DNA from: Costus lasius
Taxonomy: Eukaryota; Streptophyta; Magnoliopsida; Zingiberales; Costaceae
NCBI GenBank assembly: GCA_027563935.2
Contig: CM050450.1
Location: 91,634,439 to 91,698,438, forward strand
Length of the DNA stretch: 64,000 nucleotides
Direction of reading: 5' to 3'
The first letter of the stretch is position 1. Every line of letters starts with the position of its first letter. The notes beneath the pieces were generated by a model, which searched no databases, was not told the origin of the DNA, and saw only the letters and a list, made by a program, of their open reading frames with translations. Made by a program: the position numbers and the translations under genes. Below, one piece after another: positions 48,492 through 60,888 of this stretch.

Positions 48492-50185
48492 TGTTGGGGT
48501 ATGCCCTTAAGGCTAATGTTTCAGGCCTTGGGATTGTATCAGTATCATGTAATAAACTCTTGTGTTTATAAAGGCATGGTTATTATTCAGGTTGTTACCT
48601 TCTCTGCTGCAATTAGTGTACTTCTGAATAATGTCTCAAAGCTGTTCAGCTGGGCTGACATGCTATAAAGTCCTTAGTCGAGATATCTTGGTGAACATGA
48701 GACAGCCTTGATATAATTGAGACTAATATGTATTCTAATCTTATAGGATGCTTCGAGCATGGAATAAGATGTAGACTCATGGGTACATTGGATGTACTGG
48801 ACAGACCCTACTAGGATATTCAATTACTTGTCAAAATGTGAATAATCCTTGTTTGCACTAAGTGGCACATGTCCTCTGACTTGAGATCACTTGTGTTTCT
48901 AAATGATGATTGTCATTGTTTTGAGGTAGTTCAATATCATTTGAAACATAATGATTATAGACTATCTTGGATAATGATCTTGAGTCAGGTTAGGGCACTA
49001 GTGATAGATAAAGGATTGCCATCTCCTTAATTGGAGTGTGATGTTCTATAGGGGCCCCCTAGATGGGATGATTGAGATAGTGTATGGCCATACCCAGGTG
49101 ACTGTGATCATCTGATCTAATCATGCTCATCATATTGGAATAACAAGCTTGACATGCTTGTCCAATAAGAACATCCAGTGGCAAAGGAAAAATGTATGCC
49201 TAGTGAAGTGGATTCACACTTGTGCTGTGGTTTGGGAGTAGTCTTGGAAGACTCTTTCCTTTATATCGGGAGACAGTGATGTGTTGCTAGATACCCCTCA
49301 CTGATCGTGATAATGTAAGTTATCGTTACCGACATTTAGAGGAAACCCTTAGGGTCGCACAACTTGATGATATGGCTTACTTAAGTCTGATCGTGTGGAC
49401 TGAATTCTTTGGGATCAGTTTAAAGGAGTTTAAACTCTGATTGTAAGTGAGATCTGGTCTGATCATGTTTGATTGATTGGGGCTTGAGATCGGTAAGCTT
49501 CGATCAAGAGAGATGATTCTAGATCGGTGAGATCAGGAACATCATGAGATGAACGGTTAGATCTTGAGCCATTTTGGTTCAGAGAGATCTAGACCATGGG
49601 CCGGTTTGGTTTGGTCTTTGGACCGAATTGAATTGAATTGAATTAGCTTGAACCGGTTCACATATGTGAACGCATGGTTCAAGGCTCAATCATATTTGGG
49701 CGGTTTTCTTATGGGTGAGCGCATGGCTTCATGACTTGCCATATTTGGAAGTCATGAAACGCCATCACTTAAAAAAATGCCTAAATGATGATGGTGAATT
49801 GAATTCGATTGTCGCCTTGGCTAGAGAGGTGAAAGAGCTTCTTCCTCGACGAGAAGAGAGTTCGGCCAAGCATCTCTTGACTTCGACACACGCAAGGAGA
49901 ACTTGGTGATTTTTGCTAGCACAAGAATTGCGCAAGAAGGAAGCCTTCATCATCCTTGTGTGCGTCTTCTTTGGAGGAGAGCTCATTTGCCCTCTTGCTT
50001 CCAAGCCGCCTCCTTCCTCATGGCTATGGTAATAGATCTCAACTTGATCTTTGCAATATAACCAAGTTAATCATATGATCTACATACGGTCTTGAGGGTG
50101 ACACCCCTATAATACTTCATGCGCCCCCTTTTATTAGGGTTTCACCCCCTTTTTGCGCTGCGCTCCCCCTTGAAGGGGACTTTCA
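48492..50185 (+). repeat. 3' LTR of Copia C
   Basis: 1,694 bp, following the purine tract AAGTGGGAGA. It contains TATGGCCATA (49083-49092), GAACCGGTTC (49650-49659) and GTTCACATATGTGAAC (49656-49671). Confidence 0.96.
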
Positions 50186-50190
50186 ATCTC

Positions 50191-51248
50191 CGGCCATGAA
50201 ATTTGAAGGGAAGCTGCCTAGAGGAGGAGAACATACCCCAGAAGTTTCAGAACGAAAGGAGATCGATTGCAGGATAAATCAACAAAGAGGCATCGCCGCC
50301 ACTATTCATCACATGAAATTACGGCTGTAATTTTCATTACAGCCGTGCTATTAGTTGAATTTCCTATCTCTCTTTGATTTTTAATCCTTTGAAACTATGG
50401 TTTATTATAATTCTTCGACTATGCTAGCTTAAACACTATTTGGGACAGAGGGGTGTAATCCCCTTAATTTCTTAATGACTAGAAGATTTTTATTTTGTCA
50501 GGATAATCTTACTATGATAATTCTACTTATGTGATGATTGCCTTTAATTCTTTTTAATTTCATATTATTAGCATGTATTGGAGTTTATGCCATATGGACC
50601 GAAAGGTGATTTGCGAGAACTTGGAACCCTAGAATCATGATTTAGGAACTCACCGTAAGAAATTAGGTTTGTTCTTATTTCTAGAATTTAGAAATTTATT
50701 GCCTTGTTGATAATCTGATCTAGGAAGAATTATTGAAATAAACATAATGATACTATAAGAAATTAAGTATCGGATCGTTGGAGAACCTTGAGTAGAACCT
50801 GTGAAAATTAAAGTATGAAAGTATTTAGTTTTCACTTGAGATGTTTGACTTAGAATTTGGATGCACGAAAGTGATCTTTGAGTTTTTTTGTTAATGATTT
50901 ACTTATCCTTAGCATTGAATAAATCTTATGCGAAAGTGAGGATTGGCTCTTTGTAAATTGTCTGCACGAAAGCGAGATGATTTCTTTATAAAGTAAATTA
51001 TATCTTTATCATAATAAGAATAAACTGACGAGCACTTATTGGGATCTAGTCATAGAAATTAAGGTGGATGAAACCCTAGTCCTAGTTTCTCTCTCTGACT
51101 TTTTCGTGTAGTTTTTGATAATTTGCTTTCATCCTATTCGATTGCCTAGCTAGTAAGAGATCAATTATTCGGTACTTTACAAATGAGGTCTCTGTGGTTC
51201 GATATCTTAATTATTATTTCGAGTATCCGTGCACTTACGGAAACAACA
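50191..51248 (+). repeat. Athila 3' LTR, second part
   Basis: Continues the LTR after Copia C and its duplicated ATCTC, ending ACAACA at 51248. With 40326-41126 it totals about 1,859 bp, against 1,864 bp for the 5' copy. The G1 target duplicate GATGC follows. Confidence 0.92.
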
Positions 51249-52700
51249 GATGCCTCCGGTGGAGTTCGCCGAGCTCCGTAAACAACTCGACGAGTTGTTG
51301 GAAGCAGGGGTTGTGCGATCAATAGTGTCACCGTACAGAGCCCCGGTCCTATTCCAAAAGAAGAAGGACAGGTCCTTGAGGTTCTATGTGGATTACGGAG
51401 ACCTGAATAAGATAGCAGTTCGGGGGACTACTATCCTATCCCACTGAACCCAGATCTTTTGGATAGACTGGGAAAAGCTAGGATATTCTCCAAGCTTGAC
51501 TTAAGATCGATCTACTGGCAGGTCCTTATCACCGAAGGCGACGAACAAAAGACAGCCTGCATGACCCGTTATGGAGCATTTGAGTTCCTGGTCATGCCCT
51601 TTGGGCTAACCAATGCTCCAATGATGTTTTGTCATCTGATGAACTAGGTGTTAGCACCTTTTCTAGATGACTTCATTGTGGTATATCTGGATGATATAGT
51701 GGTGTATTCCTCAAGCGTTGAGGACCACTTAACCCACTTGAAGAGGGTTCTTCAAGTCTTGAGGGAAAATCAGCTTTATTTAAAATTGGAGAAATGCACA
51801 TTCATGTCGGAAGAGATATCCTTCCTTGGACATGTGGTTGGCCATGGCTAGGTGCAAATGGATAAGAGCAAGGTCCAAGCCATTGCGGGATGGCCAGTTC
51901 TCTCGAATCAGACCGAGTTATGGAGTTTTCTTGGTGTGGTGAAATTTTATCGAAAGTTCATCTTGGGTTGCTCGAGAGTAACTGCACCTCAGCAATTTAC
52001 TAAAAAAGAATATCAAATAGGGTTGGGATGATCGGTGTCAGTTGGTCTTTCAAGATTTGAAAGAGCGAATAGCTTCTGAACCGATCCTAAAATTATCGAA
52101 TTTCAAAAAACCTTTCGAGGTTCACACTGACGCTTTGGACCAAGCGATTGGTGGTGTGCTGATATATGATGGGCATCCTGTAGCTTTTGAGAGTCAAAAG
52201 CAAAATGAGACAAAGCAGAGTTACTCTGCGCACGAGAAGGAGATGGTAGTAGTGGTGTACTGCCTCCGGACATGGAGAGTATATCTCCTGAGTAACGCCT
52301 TCATGGTGAAAACCGATAATGTAGCAAATACTTACTTCACCATGCAGAAGAAATTGTTGGTGAAACGGGCCAAATGGCAGGAATTCCTAGTAGAATTCTA
52401 GTTCCAATGGGAACACAGGCTTGGAAAGACTGATATGGTGCCTAATGCACTAAGTAGGCTTAACGCCTTGGTCTATTTTGCGATCTCTAGAGTGAAAGGA
52501 GATTTCCTTACGAGGATAAAAGCAGCAGCCACTTTCGATAAGACATATCGTACAGTAGATCAAGTTGGGTATGACCCGATGATACTATTTGGATGCCAAT
52601 GACGTTGTCATGGCCTGTGGCGGAAGGCCATTAGTCCCCGCATCCCGTGGGTTGCGACGTGAGCTGCTTAGGGAGCTCCATGATACCCTGTGTTCAGGTT
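51249..52700 (+). pseudogene. G1 RT, RNase H and start of integrase
   Basis: Resumes the G1 pol interrupted at 12356. RT shows [15 protein letters not shown], then [12 protein letters not shown] and YLDD (51684-51695), with stops or frame breaks near 51445, 51645, 51850 and 52030. RNase H shows EVHTDALDQAIGGVLI (CDAS-type motif as HTDAL), AHEKEMVVVVYCLRTWR and a damaged DALSR (NALSR). Integrase begins with GLRRELLRELHD and LCSG of the zinc-binding part and then stops where copia leader begins near 52700. The catalytic RT acids are intact. Confidence 0.88.
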
Positions 52701-53886
52701 ATCCTATGGTGATAGCAGAAGATTAACTCATGCAGGTGCTAATATTACTTAAACAGTAAATAGAAAGCACAATGATCTTATGTGGTAAACACCCATTAAG
52801 CCTAAGTAAAACCCTAGTTTTACACAAGTCTTCACTTGAGCTCTTCATGGGTCTTTTGCACTTCATTTGGCCCAGTCCGGGCCCAAGCGCCCTTTGCAGC
52901 TCAGATGCGCCCACCAGGTAGCATGCGCCTGTACTAGAGTCGAACTCTAGGCCTCCCACTGGTGAAGCTACTTGCTGCATGCACCTCTGCCATGTATGCT
53001 CTGTGCTCATGTCTGATTAATTTACATTTAATCTATCTAGACATGATTTGACTCGCAGGTCAATTACACATTAACATAAATTGAAATGTGATTCGCAGAT
53101 CACAAAAATAATTTACAATTAATTAATCCAGGCACGCAGGCCCCAGCACAGCATACAAATAGGGCAGCCCACATAAGATGAAATAGACATGCAATCAGGT
53201 TAAACAAACAACATGTGATCCAAACAGGAAAGTAAAATTTTTGAAAAACCCCATGGTATCAATTTTATTTCCTTATGTGCCCTACTACCTTACAACGGTC
53301 CATTAATAGGGATCCACTCATCAGACCAAGTCAGACCCACTGCCCTTGCATGCACCAAGTCATAACTGACTTGCGTCGACCTCATGGTCAACAATGCATG
53401 CCTTAAGGGCTGAACGTCCCACATGATTTCTGGCAAGCGGGTGTGACCCCGGGCCTTAATCATGATCGTTCACTGGTTGCCTCAATCATACATCGCTACA
53501 CGCCCTTCTGCAGTCGACCTATAGCCACCTCATGCTTGCGCATAGGTGCTATCTGGTCGACCCATCTAGGCTGTCAGATGGTCTGATCAGGCTGTTGGGT
53601 CCAGACTAGACTGACGACTTCAACCCTAGTAACCCGTCTAAGTATTTCAAGTAGGCGTTTATAGATCTAAGTGGATGGCGCACAAGATGTTAAGTTTTTG
53701 GTAAAAACAACTTTCAACATGCGCCAACATACATCATGCGCAACAATAAGTAAAACCCAAAATACATCTAAAGTCTAGCATGTATTTTCGCATGATGATT
53801 TGGCTTAGATCTACTTATAAACCAAGCATGGATCACACAAAGAAGCAATCATATAGATCATACCAGAACACACCTCTGATACCAAT
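52701..53886 (-). mobile_element. Copia leader fragment joined to G1 integrase
   Basis: This is the reverse complement of a copia leader, from the last part before gag (ATCCTATGGTGATAGCAG) to the primer site. The tRNA-like block (52914-52991) and an H0-type hairpin near 53375-53392 are present; the H1/H2 region and gag-pol are missing because of the break at about 52700. No duplication marks this junction, so it is a deletion or illegitimate join rather than an insertion end. Confidence 0.85.
53874..53884 (-). other. Primer-binding site beside shared LTR
   Basis: Minus-strand TGGTATCAGAG, two bases from the LTR edge at 53887. It shows that the LTR at 53887-55548 acts as a 5' LTR for the leader on its left. 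Confidence 0.88.
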
Positions 53887-55548
53887 TGAAAAGGGGGGTG
53901 AAACCCTAAACGCATGCACTTCTAAAATTTTGCATGGGCGGAAATAAGGATTTCATGAAGATCGCATGTGGCATGAACATATGATCAACTTAATGTCTGC
54001 AAAGATCAAGTTGTGATCTTACCATTGCCATTGGTCGGAAGGCGACTTGGAAGCAAGAGGGCGATGCGGCTCTCCTCCAAAGTGGACGCACACAAGATGG
54101 CGATGGCTTCCTCCCTTGGCGTGAACCTTGTGCTAGCAAAGCTCTTCAAGGTGTCCTTGATGCGTGAAGGAGATGAGATGATTTCTTTCCTTGGCTGGCC
54201 GAATCCCTCCTTCAACACTCGTGGAGGCGAGTCACACGAGAGGAAGAGCAAGAGAGAGGTGAGAGTCTTCGAACGTGGAGGCGTCTTCAATTTGGAAAAC
54301 CGATTTCCAAATATAGTAAGCGCTCATGCGTTCAAGCGTTCACTCCAAGTGAACCGTTCGCAACTCCTTCTCCCTTTGAACCATGCGCTCATATGATGAA
54401 CCGGTTCAATTGAATTTGGTTCAAAGACCAAATCAAACCAAGCCTTGGTCTAGACCTTATTAAACCGAAAGGCTCAAGATCTAACCACACATCTCTTGAT
54501 GCTCTTGATCTCATCGATCTAGCATCAATTCTCTTGATCGAAGCTTACCGATCTCAAGCCCTAATCAATCAAACATGATCAGACCAGATCTCACTTCCAA
54601 TCAGAGTTTAAATTCCTTTAAACTGAACCAAAACAATTCAGTCCACACGATCTGACATAAGTAAGCCATATCATCAAATTGTGCGACCCTAAGGGTTTCC
54701 TTTAATGTCGGTAACGATAACTTACGTTATCACGAATAGAGAGGGGTATCTAGCAACACATCACTATCTCCTGATATAAAGGAAAGAGTCTTCCAAGACT
54801 ACTCCCAAACCATAGCACAAGTGTGAACCCAAGTCACTTGACATATGTGTTTCCTTTGCCACTGGATGTTCTCGTTGGACAAGCGTGTCAAGCCTGTAAC
54901 TCCAACATGATGAGAGTGGTTAGATCAGATGAACATAGTCATCTGGGTATGGCCATACACTTTCTCAACCATCTCATACAGGGGGACCCTTTAGAACATC
55001 ACACTCCAACTAGGAGAGGCAATCCTATATCTATCACTAATGCCCTAACATGACTCATGCCCATTATCCAAGATAATCTATAACCATTATATTTCAAATG
55101 ATATTGAACTACCTCAAGACAATGCCAATCATCATTTAGAAACACAAGTGATCTCAAGTCAGAGGAAATATGCCACTTGTTTGCATATAAGGATTATTCA
55201 CATTGCGACAAACAATCGAACATCCTTAGTAGGGTCTGTCCAGTACATCCAATGCACCTATGAGTCTACATCTTATTCCATGCTCGAAGCATCCTATAAG
55301 ATTAGAACACATATTAGTCTCAATCATATCAAGGCTGTCTCATGTTCACCAAGATATCTCGACTAAGGACTTAACTGCATGTCAGCTAAGCTGAACAGCA
55401 TTGAGACATTATTCAGAAGTATACATATGACAGCAGATGATGTAACAACCTGAATAACAACCATTGCCTTTATAAACATTAGAGTTTATACATGATACTG
55501 ATACAATCCCGAGGCCTCAAACATTAGCCTTAAGGGCATACCCCAACA
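53887..55548 (-). repeat. Shared copia LTR between two internal regions
   Basis: 1,662 bp, closest in its outer end to the Copia A LTR (CTAAAATTTTGCATGGGCGG-like stretch). To the left is a leader with primer site; to the right is the polypurine tract and end of Copia D pol. It is therefore 5' LTR of one copy and 3' LTR of the next. It contains TATGGCCATA (54948-54957) and GAACCGGTTC (54398-54407). Confidence 0.92.
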
Positions 55549-55568
55549 ATCTCCCACTTGCACTTAAT

Positions 55569-58500
55569 CTAATGGTTGAGAAATCTCAAACCCATATTAT
55601 TACAGTGCTTTTCATGCTTCTGCTGCGCCAGAGGCTTTGTAAGCGGGTCAGCCAGATTGTCATCTGTATGAACCTTGCAGATTTTGATCTCGCCTCGATC
55701 AATGATCTCCCGGATCAAGTGAAACCGTCTTTGTATGTGCTTGGACTTCTGGTGCGACCGTGGTTCCTTTGCTTGTGCTATTGCTCCAGTGTTATCACAG
55801 AAGATAACCAAAGGATCTGCACTCGAAGGAACAACACCAAGTTCTTGAACGAACTTACGAATCCACACTGCCTCCTTTGATGCTTCTGAGGCTGCAACAT
55901 ACTCGGCTTCTGTTGTGGAATTAGCAACAATTGATTGTTTGAAACTTTTCCACACCACTGCTCCTCCATTCAAGCTAAAAACATAGCCTGATTGCGATCG
56001 GAAATCATCCTGGTCAGATTGGAACGAAGCGTCAGTATATCCTTCAATACTGAGTTCTTCTTGACCTCCATATATCAAGAACATATCTTTGGTCCTCCGA
56101 AGATATTTCAAAATGTTCTTGACTGCAATCCAGTGTGCCTTACCTGGATTACTTTGGAATCGACTGGTGACGCTTAACCCGTAAGCGACGTCTGGGCGAG
56201 TACACAACATCGCATACATAATGGATCCAATAGCCGAAGCATAAGGCGTATTGTCCATTTCATCTTTCTCAGACTGTGTTTGAGGACACTGGCTCTTAGA
56301 AAGATTCAGACCATGTCTGACTGGAAGATATCCTCTTTTAGAATTTTCTAAATGGAATCTCTCCAGGACTTTATCGATGTAAGTACTCTGGCACAGCCCG
56401 AGAAGCCTCTTAGATCTATCTCTGTAGATCTTCACACCTAATACATAGGCTGCTTCTCCTAAATCTTTCATCTGCAAACATTTTCTTAACCATGCTTTAA
56501 CGGCATGCAGTTCAGGAATATCGTTTCCAATGATCAAGATATCATCGACGTAGAGGACTAGGAAAATAATCACGCTCCCACTAAACCTCTTATATACACA
56601 CGGGTCATCTTCATTTTTGATGAAACCAAATTCACAGATTGATTCATCAAAATGAATATTCCAGCTTCTCGATGCTTGCTTAAGTCCATAAATGGACTTC
56701 TTTAATTTGCATATTTTATGACGATCTGATGGATTGATGAAACCTTCAGGTTGTGTCATATACACATCCTCTTCTAGTTTTCCATTAAGGAAAGCGGTCT
56801 TCACATCCATTTGCCAGATCTCATAATCATAATATGCTGCTATCGCGAGAATAATCCGAATAGACTTGAACATGGCTACAGGAGAGAAAGTTTCATCATA
56901 ATCTATCCCATAGATTTGTTTGAAACCTTTCGCAACTAGCCTACCTTTATAGGTAACCACGTTACCATCCATGTTAATCTTCTTTTTGAAGATCCATTTA
57001 CAGCCTATAGGGATTACTCCCTGAGGCGGATCAACCAAATCCCAGACTTGGTTATCTGACATGGAGTCCATCTCGGCTCGCATAGCTCTAAGCCATCTCG
57101 CTGATTCCAGTCCACTGACCGCATCCGCATAAGTGAGGGGTTCATCATTAATGATGTAGACTCCGTCATAGCGCTCAGGCTGTCGACGGATCCTTCCCGA
57201 TCTTCGCGGTTCCCGTGATATCTGAGCCTCAGGTTGTTCAGTAACCTGTTTTATTGGCTCAGGCACATCCAACTGAGTTTGACTACTTTGTCCTTCTTCT
57301 GGATTCTCATCCAGCTTTATTTCTCTCCCACTGGCCTCTTGCAGAAGAAATTCCTTCTCAAGAAAAATAGCCGTTCGAGCAACAAATATTTTGTTCTCCT
57401 TGGGATCAAAGAAATAATAACCCTTAGTTTCCTTAGGGTAACCGACAAAGATACATTTATCAGATCTGCTCTCCAGTTTCCCAGAGGCGAGTTTTTTGAC
57501 ATAAGCCTCGCAACCCCATATTTTAATAAATGTCAAGCTCGGCTGTTTCCCATACCATAACTCATATGGAGTCTTAGAAACGGCCTTGGATGGCACTCGG
57601 TTTAGTACCTTTGCAGCTGTTTCCAGTGCAAATCCCCAAAAGGAGTAAGGTAGAGTAGCCTGACTCATCATTGAACGAACCATATCCAATAAGGTTCTAT
57701 TTCTCCTCTCGGACACACCATTCCATTGCGGTCTTCCTGGCGGAGTGAGCTGTGAGATAATCCCACACACTCCTTCAGATAGTCAGTAAACTCTCGACTC
57801 AAGTATTCTCCACCTTGATCTGAACGAAGTGCCTTGATATTTTGGCCTAACTGATTCTGTACTTCATTTTTGAACTCTTTGAACTTGTCAAAAGATTCAC
57901 TCTTATGTCTCATAAGATAGACATAACCGTATCTACTGAAATCATCAGTAAAAGTAATGAAGTATAAATAGCCACCTCTGGCATGTTTACTAAACGGCCC
58001 ACACACATCACTGTGAATGAGGTCAAGTAAACCTGAAGCCCTTTGACCTTGATTAGAAAAAGGAGACTTCGTCATTTTACCCATTAAACAAGCTTTGCAT
58101 GTATCAAGCTCCTCATAGGAGAATGATCCCAGCAGTCCATGGTCATGCAACCGCTTAATGCGCTTCTTGTTAATATGGCCTAAACGACTATGCCATAGCA
58201 AGGTGCTGTCATCAACATACTTGGCTTTCTTATTATCAATTTGTTGTACAGAACATTCCATGTCCAACATGAATAACCCATTGTTAATCGACCCAGTAGC
58301 ATAAACAATATTATCAAATGAAATACAACACTTTAAAGTTTTGCATTCAAAGGAAAACCCTTTCCTGACAAGAGCAGGAATAGAGATAATATTCTTAGTT
58401 ATGCTCGGTACAAAATAACAATTGTCCAGTTCTAATACAAGACCAGATGGTAAAGAGATGTTATATTGTCCTACAGCAACAGCAGCAACCCGTGCCCCGT

Positions 58501-59182
58501 TTCCAACTCGTAGGTCCACCTCATGCTGTCCCACCTGTCTTCTTCTCTTGAGTTCCTGTACATTTGAACAAATGTGAACTCCACATGCAGTGTCCAACAC
58601 CCATGAAATAGAAGAAGATACCATGACTTCAGTCACAAAAATACCTGAGCCAGAAGTGAAAGCCTTGCTTCCCTTCTTGTCTCCTTGGAGCGCTTTACAG
58701 TCCTTCTTCCAGTGACCCAGCTGGCCACAATGGAAGCATCTGTTGTCCTTCGATCGCTTCACCTTTTGTTTCAGAGCCTTGTTATAGCTCTTGATAGGGG
58801 CTTTGCCCTTCTTCCCCTTCTTCTTGTTCCTTGAAGGAACCATCAAGACAGAGGATGAAGGCTTTCCCTTCTCAAGAGTCTGCTCTGTAGTACAGAGCAT
58901 GTTCAGTAACTCTGCCGGTGTACAGTCGATCTTGTTCATATTAAAATTAATGATGAATGGATCGAAAGAGGCCGGGAGAGACTGCAAGATGATGTCTACA
59001 ACAAGCTCCTGATTGACAGTGTGTCCCAGTTTCTCTAGAGCCTCTTTGTACCCAATCATCTTGAGTACGTGAGCTCCCACTGGACTTCCTTCAGTTAGTT
59101 TGCTCTGAAAGAAAAGTTTTGTCAAGTTATAGCGTTCTGTCCTTGCCTGTGCAGCATACAGCATCTTGAGATTTGCTATAAT
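55569..59182 (-). pseudogene. Copia D gag-pol, one frameshift, gag cut by Copia E
   Basis: Minus-strand polyprotein with the CCHC knuckle, protease VLDTACG, integrase HSDVCGPF and NGVSERRN, RT YVDD, and RNase H to the normal end NNMGLRFLNH. The only break inside is a 2-base GT insertion near 57766-57772, where KECGII becomes KECVGL. TPPGT reads TPPGR and ADSTTEAEY reads ANSTTEAEY. The N-terminal ~90 codons of gag are cut off at 59182 (IIANLKMLYAAQ is the first gag text) because Copia E begins at 59183. Confidence 0.92.
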
Positions 59183-60868
59183 TGAAGAGTCCCCTTCGAG
59201 GGGGAGCGAAACCCTAATCAGGTGGCGCATAAAACTTTCATAGCGGAATCTAGGGTTTCAAATGATCTTTCGCAAGAACATATGATCAACTTAAATAATG
59301 TTTGGATTCATACCATAGCCATTTGCGTTGGATGGCGATTTGGAAGAAGAGAGAGCAACGTTGATCTCCTCCAAAGAGTTCACACACAAGATGAAGATCG
59401 CCTACTCCCTTGGCGTTCCTTGTGCTAACAAGTCTCCAAGGTTTTTCTTGTTGAATGGAAGGGAATGATGGATGAAGACTCTCTTGGCCGAACTCTCTCC
59501 TATGTTAACCACCTTTTGCAAGAGTGTCTCGTCGAGAGGAAGAGGCAAGAGGAAGACACGAAACCGAAGTGGAGACGTTTTCCTCAAACGTGGAGACGTT
59601 TTTCTATAATGGGAAAAACCGACTTCCAAACATGGAAAGCCCTTAACTCCATGCGTTCATGCGATCCATGTGTTCACTCCAAGTGAACCGATCGCTCCTC
59701 TTTGAACCAAGCCATGGTTCAATTGCATTTAGTTTAAAAACCAAATCAAAATCAACCCAAGCCATTAGTCCAGATCAAATTAAACCCTAAGGTTCTAGAT
59801 CTGACCGGTCATCACTTGATGCACTTGATCTCACCAATCTAGCATCAACACTCTCGATCAAAGCTTACCGATCTCAAGCCCTAATCAATCAAACATGATC
59901 AGACCAGATCTCACTTACAATCAGAGTTTAAATCCCTTTAAACTGAACCAAAACAATTCAGTCCACACGATCTAACATGAGTGAGCCATATCATCAAATT
60001 GTGCGACCCTGAGGGTTTCCTTTAAATGTCGGTAACGATAACTTACGTTATCACGATCAGTGAGGGGTATCTAGCAACACATCACTGTCTCCCGATATAA
60101 AGGAAAGAGTCTTCCAAGACTACACCCAAACCACAGCACAAGTGTGAATCCATTTCACAAGGCATACATGTTTCCTTTGCCACTGGATGTTCTTATTGGA
60201 CAAGCGTGTCAAGCCTGTAGCTCCAATATGATGAGCATGATTAGATCAGATGAACATAGTCACCTGGGTATGGCCATACACTTTCTCAATCATCTCATCC
60301 AGGGGGGCCCCTTTAGAACATCACACTCCAATTAAGGAGACGGCAATCCTATATCTATCACTAGTGTCCTAACCTGACTCATGATCATTATCCAAGATAG
60401 TCTATAACCATTATGTTTCAAATGATATTGAACTACCTCAAAATAATGACAATCATCATTTAGAAACACAAGTGATCTCAAGTCAGAGGACATGTGCCAC
60501 TTGTAGCAAACAAGGATTATTCACATTGTGACAAGCAACTGAATATCCCAATAGGGTCTGTCCAGTACATCCAATGTACCCATGAGTCTACATCTCATTC
60601 CATGCTCGAAGCATCCTATAAGATTAGAACACATATTAGTCTCAATCATATCAAGGCTGTCTCATGTTCACCAAGATATCTCGACTAAGGACATGTAGCA
60701 TGTCAGCCTAGCTGAACAGCTTTGAGACATTATTCAGAAGAACACTTATTGTAGCAGACAATGTAACAAACTGAATAACAACCATTGCCTTTATAAAGTT
60801 AGAGTTTATACATGATACTGTAAGAATCCCAAGGCCTCAAACATTAGCCTTAAGGGCATACCCCAACA
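59183..60868 (-). repeat. 3' LTR of Copia E
   Basis: 1,686 bp, starting TGAAGAGTCCCC and ending CCCCAACA on the plus strand. It has TATGGCCATA (60269-60278) but not an exact GAACCGGTTC (it reads GTGAACCGATCGC). Confidence 0.92.
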
Positions 60869-60888
60869 ATCTCCCACTTGCACTTAAT

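Larger units (their letters stand above)
41127..50185 (+). mobile_element. Copia C, nearly intact element in the Athila 3' LTR
   Basis: 9,059 bp with LTRs at 41127-42809 (1,683 bp) and 48492-50185 (1,694 bp), flanked by the duplication ATCTC (41122-41126 and 50186-50190). The length difference is a 10-bp GAATT-type expansion plus one A. Only about eight substitutions separate the LTRs by eye, and gag-pol has one stop, making it the best-preserved element here. Confidence 0.96.
12357..51248 (+). mobile_element. Athila-like Ty3/gypsy element nested in G1
   Basis: The LTRs start TGATGACACG; the 3' copy ends ACAACA. The element is flanked by the duplication GATGC (12352-12356 and 51249-51253). 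The primer site matches tRNA-Asp, and gag has the DTIKINGVS/FPFSL stretch seen in Athila-type elements; protease has DLGAS and the RT-IN sequence fits the same lineage. Subtracting the chromovirus, Copia B and Copia C with their duplications leaves about 10.39 kb, a normal Athila length. All protein domains are damaged and two catalytic acids are substituted, so it is dead. Confidence 0.92.
375..52700 (+). mobile_element. Outermost Ty3/gypsy element G1, interrupted and 3'-truncated
   Basis: G1 is the host of the nest. Its pieces are the 5' LTR (375-1738), primer site (1742-1753), broken gag (10807-11521), protease (11522-12356), and RT, RNase H and the start of integrase (51249-52700). All are on the + strand and become continuous when Copia A (1805-10780) and the Athila element (12357-51248), each with one 5-bp duplication, are removed. 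The order PR-RT-RH-IN identifies Ty3/gypsy. The RT and RNase H resemble chromoviruses, but the C-terminal part that would decide the lineage is missing. There is no 3' LTR in the window; near 52700 integrase is joined directly to copia leader sequence. Confidence 0.85.

Noticed and set aside
53887..55548. A second independent solo LTR
   Set aside because: A primer-binding site on one side and a polypurine tract on the other show it belongs to internal regions on both sides; no duplication flanks it.
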